64,000 nucleotides of DNA from CAYSCZ01 sp051155775 (GCA_051155775.1 DAXETV010000021.1:1-64000), one strand, 5' to 3'; positions 1-7,430 are shown, counted from the first letter of the stretch. Made by a program: numbers and translations. The notes: generated by a model from the sequence alone, not told the origin.

Positions 1-2
1 AA

Positions 3-64
3 GCCAATCCTGCGGATTGGCCGCTAATTTTATTCTCCAAAGCGAGCCGATCCGCAGGATTGGC
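3..64. repeat. 15-bp perfect inverted repeat (hairpin)
   Basis: The arm at 3-17 is the exact reverse complement of the arm at 50-64, with a 32-nt spacer. The left arm is also nearly self-complementary (gccaatcc/ggattggc). It sits just outside the cassette-like toxin-antitoxin block and may be a REP-like palindrome or part of a further recombination site. Function is not known. Confidence 0.6.
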
Positions 65-116
65 GGACTATAAAACAACCACCGGGCCTCGACTCTACCA
101 CCAACCCGCCATGACT

Positions 117-434
117 TCATACATCATGTTGTGTGGCGTGATTTTTTAGTCCAGGTTCAATCATTAATGTTCCTCCAAACGCCCGTAGCACTTTCAGGAT
201 AGTGTCAAATTGTGGTTTTGAACCATGAGAAAGTGCTTTGTACAAACTTGGCCTGCTCATTCCTGTTTCTTCTGCCAGTTTTGACATTCCTCGTGCCTTA
301 GCCACGTGTCCAAGTGCTGTGATGAAATCGTCCGAATCACCGTCTTCGAGAACAGTGTTCAGGTATTCGGTCACCATTGCGTCATCGTCTATGTACTCCG
401 CAATGTCAAATTTTGATATTTCTTTAGTTGCCAT
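117..434 (-). CDS. HigA-type antitoxin with helix-turn-helix (addiction module antidote family)
   Basis: A 105-residue protein of the 'putative addiction module antidote' family, which neutralises the cognate RelE/HigB-type toxin and represses the operon. The first half (FDIAEYIDDDAMVTEYLN and the ALGHVAKARG segment) is the typical N-terminal region. The second half carries an XRE-like helix-turn-helix, with MSKLAEETGMSRPSLYKALS at about residues 50-70 and LRAFGGTLMIEP near the end. I chose the ATG at 434 because homologues begin about here (MATKEISKFD); a longer reading from 512 would run deep into the toxin gene. With this start it overlaps the end of the toxin gene by 11 bp, so the two are translationally coupled in toxin-first (higBA) order. 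Its last codons lie inside the cassette-boundary repeat at 128-137. Confidence 0.88.
   Translation of the reverse strand: MATKEISKFDIAEYIDDDAMVTEYLNTVLEDGDSDDFITALGHVAKARGMSKLAEETGMSRPSLYKALSHGSKPQFDTILKVLRAFGGTLMIEPGLKNHATQHDV
128..137. repeat. Left boundary repeat of toxin-antitoxin cassette
   Basis: gttgtgtggc here is the exact inverted repeat of gccacacaac at 810-819, so the two copies bracket the toxin-antitoxin pair. In integron cassettes the G/TTRRRY core at one end is complementary to the R'' box of the cassette's own attC, which is this arrangement. The core GTTGTGT deviates at one base from GTTRRRY. I could not delimit a convincing complete attC further left. Confidence 0.55.
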
Positions 435-741
435 CTTCAAATATGTCTTTGTACATGCCCCATAGTTCCTGGGCTTTTTCAATGTCCTTTTGTTGAGACG
501 ATTTATCACCACCGTTCAAAAGAAGGACAATTGTGCCTTTGTATTCTTTCAGATAGACCCGGTACCCTTTTGCATAGTGGATTCTAAGTTCGCTGAGTCC
601 GTTTCCCACGGGTTCACAGTCGCCAAAGTTACCTTGTTCCTGAATTCGCTGGATTCTAAAAAGGATTTTGGTCTTGGCTCGCTGGTCTTTCAGCTTTCTC
701 AGCCACTTGTCAAAAACGTCCGTCTTTTCTATGGAATACAT
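424..741 (-). CDS. RelE/ParE-superfamily toxin, HigB-like (addiction module killer protein)
   Basis: A 105-residue toxin of the Gp49/HigB-like branch of the RelE superfamily, in which characterised members are ribosome-dependent mRNA interferases. Recognisable elements are the N-terminal MYSIEKTDVFDKWLRKLKD, the central GDCEPVGNGLSELRIHYAKGYRVYL and the terminal VLLLNGGDKSSQQKDIEKA, all typical of the 'addiction module killer protein' family. Length is normal for the family. It is the first gene of the pair and its 3' end overlaps the antitoxin start by 11 bp. The ATG at 741 lies inside a palindrome (734-755) that looks like the autoregulatory operator. Both genes lie between inverted boundary repeats, as in integron or CALIN toxin-antitoxin cassettes, where they may stabilise the array. 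Confidence 0.9.
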   Translation of the reverse strand: MYSIEKTDVFDKWLRKLKDQRAKTKILFRIQRIQEQGNFGDCEPVGNGLSELRIHYAKGYRVYLKEYKGTIVLLLNGGDKSSQQKDIEKAQELWGMYKDIFEDGN

Positions 742-755
742 ACGTAAATGTATTC
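734..755. promoter_or_regulatory. Palindromic operator at toxin start codon
   Basis: Perfect 8-bp arms gaatacat (734-741) and atgtattc (748-755) are separated by 6 bp, and the toxin ATG is formed by the left arm read on the minus strand. Toxin-antitoxin operons are usually repressed by antitoxin or complex binding to such a palindrome. Inferred from position and symmetry only. Confidence 0.55.
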
Positions 756-809
756 ATTAGGATACAGTCTGGCAAGTATAACTTGAGAAGGTGGCGATGA
801 GGTGAGCAT

Positions 810-943
810 GCCACACAACGGTGAGTATAAGAGCAGTAGCGGAGTAAAATGCACCTACTTTTCGGATAGCAATATACTTAATAAAATACAAAAACGGTTT
901 GAGTTTGCACCCAAACCGCTATTGCTTTTATACATTGTTGGGC
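810..943. repeat. attC-like imperfect palindrome between two cassettes
   Basis: Outer arms 816-842 and 916-940 pair almost throughout: reading each towards the centre gives CAAC, TATAA, AGCA and TAGCGG blocks in the same order, broken by two mismatches and a 2-nt bulge. The central spacer is about 73 nt. The outer boxes are acacaac at 813-819 and gttgggc at 937-943; the latter matches GTTRRRY perfectly. Bulged, imperfect stems with simple outer boxes are the hallmark of integron attC sites, recombined as folded single strands. The site separates the toxin-antitoxin cassette from the metal-related one. No integrase gene is in the window. Confidence 0.6.
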
Positions 944-947
944 ATAG

Positions 948-1970
948 TTATTTTTTATGTCCGATTGTGTATTGAATTCCAAATGTTGCCATCAAGGTAT
1001 TTTTCATTTGAATTCCATTCACTTGTTGGTAAGCTGGGATTTTTATTTCCGCTCCAATTCGCAAATCTTTTAAACTTCCTTTTGGAACGAAAAAATTTGT
1101 TCCAATACCGACATCTAATTGACTTCTTCCCGAATTATCCGTGTTAAATAAAGGCATCATCATTGGATTTAAGTCAGCATCAACACCGTCTATCTTTTGA
1201 GTGTCGAAATAGCTTAAACTTGTTGAGAAGCTAAAATAGTCTGAAACTTTAATTGCTCCCCAACCAACAACTTCAAAACGATTACCAAAAGTGTAATTTT
1301 CAGAGTTTTCGCCCAATCTGAATTTATATTTTGATTGAGCACCCCAAGAAAGTTTATCTGATTGACCTAAATAGGTTAAACCTAAACTTGGGTCCCAAGT
1401 TCCACTACCAAGTTGCATTGGATATGCTAATTGAGCATCATTCATCATTGGTGTTGCATCTCGTTGGTCGATATCTCCTGTTGGAATTGAAATCCCAACA
1501 TTACCGTGTAAAGACTGTCTGTTTTTATTCATAATTTTGATAAGACTCGATACAGTAATATCGCCTAATCCACCTGATTCAGTTGTGAAATCAACTCCCA
1601 TTCTTGTCCTTAAGTCCATAGAATTTGAGATATAATTTCCCATTACCATTAGCGTAACTCGGTCAGAAGGTGCGTACATCGCTCCAAGCATATGCATATT
1701 CATATTCATTTTCTGCGGTGCAACCATAAAGTTCTGATAAATATCTTCGTTAGATATATCATCCGTAGACTGTAAGTTATCTTCCATCCACATCGGCATA
1801 AATCTATATGAAAACATAAACTCCCCTTTTTTGTGATAGTGGTCTCCCATTACACTGATTGGTGCGTGACCATCGGGTCTTGCTGAAGTCCATTGATTTT
1901 CCTGTGCTATTATCACATTAGACCATAGCAAGATTGCGCCCAAAATGGGCGTTAAAATTTTATTGTACAT
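948..1970 (-). CDS. Outer-membrane beta-barrel, phenol-degradation MetA-like 'transporter' family, Met-rich
   Basis: A 340-residue exported protein with a signal peptide (about residues 1-22, ending VIIAQ) and alternating hydrophobic strands ending in an aromatic-rich C-terminus, as expected for an outer-membrane barrel. Segments such as GGLGDITVSSLIKI, GISIPTGDIDQRD, WDPSLGLTYLGQSDKLSWGAQSKYKFRLG and FEVVGWGAIKVSDYFSFS resemble the MetA-pathway/'transporter' family often found beside metal-resistance genes in Bacteroidota. The early part is rich in Met and His (MGDHYHKKGEFMFSYRFMPM and MNMNMHMLGAMY), which suggests but does not prove copper or silver contact. It lies 73 bp downstream of a small Cys-motif protein on the same strand, in one cassette-like unit. 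Confidence 0.7.
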   Translation of the reverse strand: MYNKILTPILGAILLWSNVIIAQENQWTSARPDGHAPISVMGDHYHKKGEFMFSYRFMPMWMEDNLQSTDDISNEDIYQNFMVAPQKMNMNMHMLGAMYAPSDRVTLMVMGNYISNSMDLRTRMGVDFTTESGGLGDITVSSLIKIMNKNRQSLHGNVGISIPTGDIDQRDATPMMNDAQLAYPMQLGSGTWDPSLGLTYLGQSDKLSWGAQSKYKFRLGENSENYTFGNRFEVVGWGAIKVSDYFSFSTSLSYFDTQKIDGVDADLNPMMMPLFNTDNSGRSQLDVGIGTNFFVPKGSLKDLRIGAEIKIPAYQQVNGIQMKNTLMATFGIQYTIGHKK

Positions 1971-2043
1971 TTTTTACTTTTTGTTAATTGAAATTAAATA
2001 CTTAAAAAGTCTCCAATAAATTGGAAACTAACTTGATGTACAA

Positions 2044-2418
2044 TTAACATTTTGGTGGTGGTGTAGGTGGCGAAATGGACAAATCCTTTATTGAAAATTG
2101 ATAAAATTGGAAATATTTTTTTGTCTCTGAAACGGTTATCAAAAATTTTGGAAGTTCAGAATTATACACAATCATTGGAATTCTTTCCTGCTCAATTGTC
2201 GGTATTTTTTTGTCCTGTTTTTCGGTTTGTTGCGCTTCTTTCAGTTGTTGGCTCAAGTAGCACTTTCCGTCACAAGTTGACATTGGTTTATCCTTGTTAA
2301 TACAAAGAACTTCTGAAATGTATTCGTAATTGACGAAATAATCCAAATAGGGCAATAGCGGTCTTAATTCTGCGAAACAGAAGACAATTAATATTCCTAT
2401 GGCTATATTCGTTCTCAT
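2044..2418 (-). CDS. Small membrane-anchored protein with CxxxC-type motif, probably metal related
   Basis: A 124-residue protein with an N-terminal hydrophobic segment (about 5-25) followed by LCINKDKPMSTCDGKCYLSQ, then a charged Lys/Gln-rich stretch, and a C-terminus ending PTPPPKC. The motif C-x-N-(K/R)-D-K-P...C-x-G-K-C-x-L is shared by a common but uncharacterised family of short Bacteroidota proteins that I recall beside copper or other metal transport genes. Its partner here, 73 bp downstream, is a Met/His-rich outer-membrane protein, so a metal-handling pair is a reasonable inference. The start lies about 10 bp inside the cassette boundary box at 2428-2436. No enzymatic function is visible. 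Confidence 0.6.
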   Translation of the reverse strand: MRTNIAIGILIVFCFAELRPLLPYLDYFVNYEYISEVLCINKDKPMSTCDGKCYLSQQLKEAQQTEKQDKKIPTIEQERIPMIVYNSELPKFLITVSETKKYFQFYQFSIKDLSISPPTPPPKC

Positions 2419-2850
2419 TTTTTAATTATGCCCAACAACCCGGTATGCACACTACACTGGTGCATATTTCGGTTGTGTTTATAGCGAATCTAGTGGACTT
2501 TTTAATTTCATCAAACTTTTAAACCACTGGATGTGTGTAAATACCGGTCGTGCTGGTGTATTCATGACCATAATTTTACAGCACCTATCGGTCCTGGGGA
2601 TACATTTTGTATGGCAGCGGCCCGGCGCCCCCGATGGAATGGCCTGTCTGAGCCCGAAATGGGTAGCGGGCCGGCAGGCGAGTAATGACAGCGGGACAAG
2701 GCGCCCATAAGGTTTTGGGTCTATCCACACCGGCGACCCCTTCATGGTCTCTGGCACTCCTTCCCTTAACTCATGAATTCTATCCTAATGAAAATAATAC
2801 AATTATATGAGGTACGGGGGCTCGAAATAATGACTTATTTGTGAGGACTT
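2419..2850. other. Intergenic region with attC-like site and GC-rich structured block
   Basis: A 432-bp stretch with no gene I can support. After the attC-like hairpin, 2580-2760 is markedly richer in G and C than its surroundings. It contains nested self-complementary segments, for example cggcccg (2618-2624) with cgggccg (2667-2673), and gcctg (2642-2646) with caggc (2675-2679). A 92-codon minus-strand open frame crosses it but has the composition of non-coding DNA. It may be a structured RNA, an interspersed repeat or a cassette remnant. Confidence 0.4.
2430..2478. repeat. attC-like hairpin at the upstream end of the metal-related cassette
   Basis: A short imperfect palindrome. The inner stem is tatgcac (2444-2450) with gtgcata (2460-2466), with further pairing of ccg/cgg and aac/gtt outside it and a 9-nt loop. 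The left box gcccaac (2430-2436) fits RYYYAAC; the right box gttgtgt (2472-2478) fits GTTRRRY except for one base. atgcccaac at 2428-2436 is the exact inverted repeat of gttgggcat at 937-945, so the two enclose the two-gene unit. Confidence 0.55.
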
Positions 2851-4572
2851 TCATTCATTGGATTGAATAGCATATGACGCATAGGCTCCTTTTTCCTTAT
2901 TAACGGCATACTTCACTGCCGAATCGAGGTCCAGAAATATATACTCCGGGTTGATTTGATTTATTAGCCCGGTTTTATTGAAAGTATCCCTAACCGGGCC
3001 CACCAAATCACTTATCATTAATGTCACGCCTTGCTCCTGTAAAGACTTCAACAAATCAATGATCCCTTCAACTGCAGTGGCATCAACATAACTTATTGGG
3101 CCAGCATCAAGTATTAATGCGTTAATTTTTGCAGAAGACCTGTGCAGATTATCAAAAATATAATCTTTAAAGTACTGAATGTTGATAAAGGTTAATGGAG
3201 CATCTACCCGGAGTATCAATAGATCATCCCACATTTCGAGTTCTTTAAATCGTTTCACATTCCTGAATTCATGATGTCCTTTTACCCTACCCAGCCTGGC
3301 AATATGCGGATAAGCCAAGCGATAAAGCAGGATAAGGATGGAAAAAATAACGCCACTAAGTATGCCTGGGACCATGCTAAAAAATAAGGTTACGAAGAAA
3401 GTTACAAACAACAAGGCCAGTTCAATCTTGCGCTCATACCAAAGCCGCTGCACATAACTGATGTCAATAAGTTTGACGATGGCTACCATGATAACTGAGG
3501 CCAGGATGGCTTTGGGAAGAAAATAAAACAATGGCGTCAAAAATATTAAAGTTAGCAATACCAGTGATGCGCTGATAACTGATGACAAAGGCGTATTTGC
3601 CCCGGACTGATAATTCACTGCGGACCTGGAAAAACCACCAGTAACCGGAAAGCTGTAGAAAAAAGCGCCAATAAAATTGGATGCGCCTAATGCAATTAAT
3701 TCTTTATTGGGCATGACCTTATGGTCGCGTTTTTTTGCTTCAATAGCTTTTGCTACTGAGTAAGCTTCCATATAAGCAACAACAGAGATAGTTATGGCTA
3801 AAGGAATGAGTTCTTGAAATGCCTCCGTGGACAGATCAGGCATGGTTGGTTTTGGTAAACCACTGGGTATGGTTTCAACGATTGACACACCTTCCAGGTG
3901 AAGACCGAAGGAATAAACGAGTATAATACCAAGTATAACTGCAATTAAGGCACCCGGAATCTGGTTATTGATCTTTTTTATACCGCTGATTATCAATATT
4001 CCAGCCACACCAATCGATAGCGTTATGAGATGCACATCCTGTATTTTTAGGATCGTGTACCATATAATTTCATATGCCTTGTTGCTTTTTGATATTTCGA
4101 TACCCAGCAAATATTTAAGTTGATTGAGTCCTATAATGATAGCTGCCGCTGAAGTAAAGCCACTGATCACCGGCTTGGAGAGTAAATTTGTTATAAAGCC
4201 CAACTTCAGCACCCCTAGAATGAATTGAAACAACCCCATAAAAAAAGCCAGGAGTATAGCATAACTGATGTAAGCTTCACTGCCTTGTGTGGCCAAAAGG
4301 GACACACCGGCAGCTACCAGTAATGAATCCATAGCCACAGGTGCTACAGAGAGCTGCCTAGAAGTACCGAGCAAAGCATAAATAACCTGAGGAACTATTG
4401 ATGCATATAACCCATAAACAGGTGGTAAACCTGCTATTAGTGCATAGGCCATTCCTTGTGGTATAAGCATGATGCCCACCGTTAAGCCTGCTGAAAGGTC
4501 GCCTGTCAGGTAGGCTTTTTGATAATGTGGCAGCCAGGTGAAAATCGGGAATATATTTTTCAGATATTGCAT
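2851..4572 (-). CDS. SulP (SLC26) family inorganic anion transporter with STAS domain
   Basis: A 573-residue inner-membrane permease, predicted to move sulfate, bicarbonate or another anion. The N-terminal signature follows the first helix (DLSAGLTVGIMLIPQGMAYALIAGLPPVYGLY), then GTSRQLSVAPVA and the later GASNFIGAFFYSFPVTGGFSRSAVN typical of SulP. About 12-14 membrane segments precede a cytoplasmic STAS domain (roughly residues 430-550, with ALILDAGPISYVDATAVEGI). Full length for the family. I prefer the ATG at 4572 (MQYLKNIF); an in-frame ATG at 4590 adds six hydrophobic residues. It stands alone on the minus strand, so substrate cannot be deduced from neighbours. Confidence 0.93.
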   Translation of the reverse strand: MQYLKNIFPIFTWLPHYQKAYLTGDLSAGLTVGIMLIPQGMAYALIAGLPPVYGLYASIVPQVIYALLGTSRQLSVAPVAMDSLLVAAGVSLLATQGSEAYISYAILLAFFMGLFQFILGVLKLGFITNLLSKPVISGFTSAAAIIIGLNQLKYLLGIEISKSNKAYEIIWYTILKIQDVHLITLSIGVAGILIISGIKKINNQIPGALIAVILGIILVYSFGLHLEGVSIVETIPSGLPKPTMPDLSTEAFQELIPLAITISVVAYMEAYSVAKAIEAKKRDHKVMPNKELIALGASNFIGAFFYSFPVTGGFSRSAVNYQSGANTPLSSVISASLVLLTLIFLTPLFYFLPKAILASVIMVAIVKLIDISYVQRLWYERKIELALLFVTFFVTLFFSMVPGILSGVIFSILILLYRLAYPHIARLGRVKGHHEFRNVKRFKELEMWDDLLILRVDAPLTFINIQYFKDYIFDNLHRSSAKINALILDAGPISYVDATAVEGIIDLLKSLQEQGVTLMISDLVGPVRDTFNKTGLINQINPEYIFLDLDSAVKYAVNKEKGAYASYAIQSNE

Positions 4573-4755
4573 TTGAATGAGTATAAGCAAATCGCTAAAG
4601 TATCACGATCTTATGCAGGATTCGTAACATTAATAACATCCGGTATTAGGCGCTTAAATTACAGTTAATCCAAAGCAAAAAAACCATTAATCAATAAAAA
4701 CGTCTATTTATTACATCTATAATTATTTAACCTAAACTTTTAAAAGAAATCTTAA

Positions 4756-5304
4756 ATGAAAAAGCATTATTTATTAATCCTTTTAGTCCTGTGTTTAACT
4801 ATTCCAGCATTTGAGCATGCCAAAGCCCAGGATGAAGTAAAATTTTCACAACCCGATGCCAGCCCCATGGATATGGCTTATGTTCCCAGACGCGGAACGA
4901 AAGATATCAAAGTAATTTACAGCCGGCCCTCAAAAAAAGGAAGGGATGTCTTTGGCAGCTTAGTACCTTACGATAAGGTGTGGAGAACAGGAGCTAATGA
5001 AGCTACTGAGATTCATTTTGCCAAAGATGTTACTATAGGAAGTGAAACAGTTGAAGCAGGGAGGTATCAATTATTTACTATTCCGGGAGAAGAAGAATGG
5101 ACGGTGGTTTTAAATAGTGAAAAAGACCAATGGGGAGCGTACCAACATAATCCTGGCTCAGATGTTGCAAAAGTCAAAACCGAAGTAAAGAGGACTGACT
5201 CCCCGGTTGAGTATTTCTCCATTGCGTTTACCGAAAAAGATTATGGTGCTGATATGCATCTTGCATGGGACAATACTTATGTAACGCTTCCCATCAAATA
5301 CTAG
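4756..5304 (+). CDS. DUF2911 domain-containing secreted protein
   Basis: A 182-residue protein with a signal peptide (residues 1-24, ending HAKAQ) and one DUF2911 domain over most of the mature chain. Marks of the family are VIYSRPSKKGRDVFGSLVPYDKVWRTGANEATEI, the GRYQLFTIPGEEEWTVVLN segment and the final MHLAWDNTYVTLPIKY. The domain is common in Bacteroidota periplasmic or secreted proteins and has no established biochemical role. It is a single gene, divergent from the SulP gene and followed by a hairpin at 5315-5347 that probably terminates it. Confidence 0.9.
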   Translation: MKKHYLLILLVLCLTIPAFEHAKAQDEVKFSQPDASPMDMAYVPRRGTKDIKVIYSRPSKKGRDVFGSLVPYDKVWRTGANEATEIHFAKDVTIGSETVEAGRYQLFTIPGEEEWTVVLNSEKDQWGAYQHNPGSDVAKVKTEVKRTDSPVEYFSIAFTEKDYGADMHLAWDNTYVTLPIKY

Positions 5305-5314
5305 CAGAATGATT

Positions 5315-5347
5315 GAGATGAAGCGGGAATATTTCCGCTTCCATCTC
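5315..5347. terminator. Bidirectional terminator between convergent genes
   Basis: A strong hairpin with arms gagatg-aagcgg and ccgctt-c-catctc around an 8-nt loop. It fills the gap between the DUF2911 gene ending at 5304 and the ligase gene whose stop codon starts at 5348 on the other strand, so it can serve both. No long T tract follows on either side. Confidence 0.6.
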
Positions 5348-6541
5348 TTATTCAAAAAAGGCTACACTTGCACCCACCCAGCTTTTATTTTTGTTGTGCC
5401 TCACGCCAATAATATTACCTTTAGTCAATCTGATCAGGTTATTAATAATCCTTGGTTTCGGTTCATCATCCGGCCATAAGCCCATTAACCTTATCTCTAC
5501 CTTTATTGGATCATCAGGAGACGCTATCACAGGCGCATATGGGGTTTTTCTTTGCAGGATGTAATTTTCTTTATCGTTGATTTTATCCAGGTCCTCTTTT
5601 TTTACATCATAGATTACGCCGGCTCCTGCAAATGAATAAAGCGGTTTTAAAACAAAATTCTCCAGATCATCCGGATATGGGTCCATTTCCTCTAAGAAGA
5701 AGCTCTCCGGGACATACTTTGACTTAATAAACGGGAGGGTATACTTACTCAACTTAAAAAACCAATTTGGATGTCCAATCCACTTCACATCCAACTCATC
5801 CTGAAAGCTGAAGTTCAATTTGATGTCTTTTTTTCGATATAATTCATCAAAAATTACCCGGTTGTATATTCTTTTTATACGGATCTCTTTTCCCTCAGTA
5901 TTTTTATAATAAAGATTTTTACCTTTTTTAGTTAGTGACTCTACAGAAACGGTCTCTATCCCTAAAGCTTTTGAAGTAGCTAAGTAATCAATCCGGGTCA
6001 TTTGCTTTTCCGGTTCCAATTCCAGAAGGACAGTATTCTCAGGGTCTTCATCCCCCACAATTACCTCCCTTAGTTCATTTACATATTCCTCAAAATTTGT
6101 GGCATTAATATGAGAGGATAGTGTATCAGGAATTTCAAAATTATTTCTAAAAGCATTTACCAACAAAGGCTGATAAAAATACAGTGATGGAAACCCCTGA
6201 ACTTCAATCATTTGTGGATTTAGCTCATCCGTACCATTACTGCAGATTCCAAAGTCAAACTGGATAAACCGGGGATGGGCATCTTCGCCTGGCACATAAT
6301 TAGCATCATTTTTAATAGCACCCCTGGTTAGCTCATTGAAATCATCTCGTGTAAGCGTTTGATTAACTTCCTCAATAGCATCAATAAGTTTCTGTTTGAA
6401 ACCTTCGGGAATAAAAGCAGGGGTCTCTGCAATCCTGAATTGAGGCGCATGATCGAAAGCTTCATGGATTTCTCTCAGCAAAGCTTCATATTTATCAACA
6501 CTGAAGCTATTATTATAAGATTCTCTCAAATCTTTTATCAT
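5348..6541 (-). CDS. Predicted ATP-grasp-type ligase, last gene of amidoligase-like operon
   Basis: A 397-residue soluble protein without signal or membrane segments. The C-terminal part looks like an ATP-grasp nucleotide-binding region: FVLKP (Lys about 299) followed by the glycine-rich loop SFAGAGVIYDV, a hinge-like YILQRKTPYAP and VEIRLMG, where E349 and R351 could bind ATP-Mg. Before it is a region with RFIQFDFGICSNG and NPQMIEVQGFPSLYFYQP. I cannot assign a named family with certainty, and a circularly permuted ATP-grasp is possible. It is the fifth gene of a minus-strand operon, 49 bp after the amidotransferase gene, so a role in forming an amide or peptide bond with the adjacent ligases is inferred. 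Confidence 0.6.
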   Translation of the reverse strand: MIKDLRESYNNSFSVDKYEALLREIHEAFDHAPQFRIAETPAFIPEGFKQKLIDAIEEVNQTLTRDDFNELTRGAIKNDANYVPGEDAHPRFIQFDFGICSNGTDELNPQMIEVQGFPSLYFYQPLLVNAFRNNFEIPDTLSSHINATNFEEYVNELREVIVGDEDPENTVLLELEPEKQMTRIDYLATSKALGIETVSVESLTKKGKNLYYKNTEGKEIRIKRIYNRVIFDELYRKKDIKLNFSFQDELDVKWIGHPNWFFKLSKYTLPFIKSKYVPESFFLEEMDPYPDDLENFVLKPLYSFAGAGVIYDVKKEDLDKINDKENYILQRKTPYAPVIASPDDPIKVEIRLMGLWPDDEPKPRIINNLIRLTKGNIIGVRHNKNKSWVGASVAFFE

Positions 6542-6590
6542 AGGACAGACTAACTAATTATTTTGAAACAAATATATGGCCGCAAAAGAT

Positions 6591-7418
6591 TTATGCTACT
6601 GATCTTTTTGGAGTAAGTGTGTTTATAGCATTTTCCAGAAAAGTAGGAATTACTGTTTGATAAGTTAAAGGAATTTTATCACTTTCCAGTGAATGATTGA
6701 TTAAATTATTGTAACGTCTCTCACCAAAGTCCCTTATCGTATTCCTTTTCGTTTTTTCTTTCTGAAAATGATTGTGTAACTGAACAGGCTCAGCTTCAGG
6801 ATGAAATTGAAAACCTACAAATTCTTTGGAGAACCTGATAGCCATGACCGCTCTTTCCAGGTCTACGTGTGGTCGGTCTTTTTCAATTGCAATAACTGAA
6901 GCCCGCAAAGCTTTTAAGATCCCTTGTCTGGGATTCACCAGTTGCCAGTCTCTTTTTTCCACACCGTAAAATGGGTCTGGTAGTAAGGATAGGATCGGGT
7001 CAGTATGCCCTTCACTGGTTTTATTTATAGAATGTATACCAAAGCACGTGGATTTTCTGGGTCTGATTTCTCCAACTTCAAAGTGTTGGGCTACCAACTG
7101 AAAGGAGTGACAAATAAACAAACAATATTTTTTACCTCTTCTGTTTGAATGATTTGATGTCCATAACTTATCCAGTAAATTATAATAGGGATCTTCCCAA
7201 TCGCCATCACCAGGTAATGGACTACCCGGTCCGCCGGTAGAGATATAAATATCATAATTTGTGTTTGGTAATTGTAGCTTGCTCCTGACTTCAAATTCAT
7301 CGACATCGATATCGTCAGAATAATTTTCTAATATTTCCCTGATGCATGCCATCCCCAGATTGGGTTCCTCTTTATACATATCGAGAATAGCCACTTTTAA
7401 TTTATCTCTATGATGCAT
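6591..7418 (-). CDS. Class I glutamine amidotransferase-like protein
   Basis: A 275-residue soluble protein with a class I (triad) GATase fold. The nucleophile elbow is FICHSFQ with Cys103. The His-Glu pair is in FQFHPEAE (His206, Glu208), and an oxyanion/Gly motif STGGPGSPLPG lies at about 60-70. The elbow differs from the usual GxCxGxQ, so substrate specificity may differ; gamma-glutamyl hydrolase or amide-transfer activity are both possible. It lies between two ligase genes, 12 bp after the GCS2-type ligase and 49 bp before the ATP-grasp-like gene. In such an operon it would supply ammonia or hydrolyse a gamma-glutamyl bond; this is inference. The C-terminal 60 residues extend past the core domain. 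Confidence 0.8.
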   Translation of the reverse strand: MHHRDKLKVAILDMYKEEPNLGMACIREILENYSDDIDVDEFEVRSKLQLPNTNYDIYISTGGPGSPLPGDGDWEDPYYNLLDKLWTSNHSNRRGKKYCLFICHSFQLVAQHFEVGEIRPRKSTCFGIHSINKTSEGHTDPILSLLPDPFYGVEKRDWQLVNPRQGILKALRASVIAIEKDRPHVDLERAVMAIRFSKEFVGFQFHPEAEPVQLHNHFQKEKTKRNTIRDFGERRYNNLINHSLESDKIPLTYQTVIPTFLENAINTLTPKRSVA

Positions 7419-7430
7419 AGGCAGATATTT

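Noticed and set aside
2479..2757. 92-codon minus-strand open frame in the GC-rich block
   Set aside because: Its protein is rich in Arg, Pro, Gly and Cys without any domain look, it runs through a self-complementary region, and its composition does not match the coding sequences around it.
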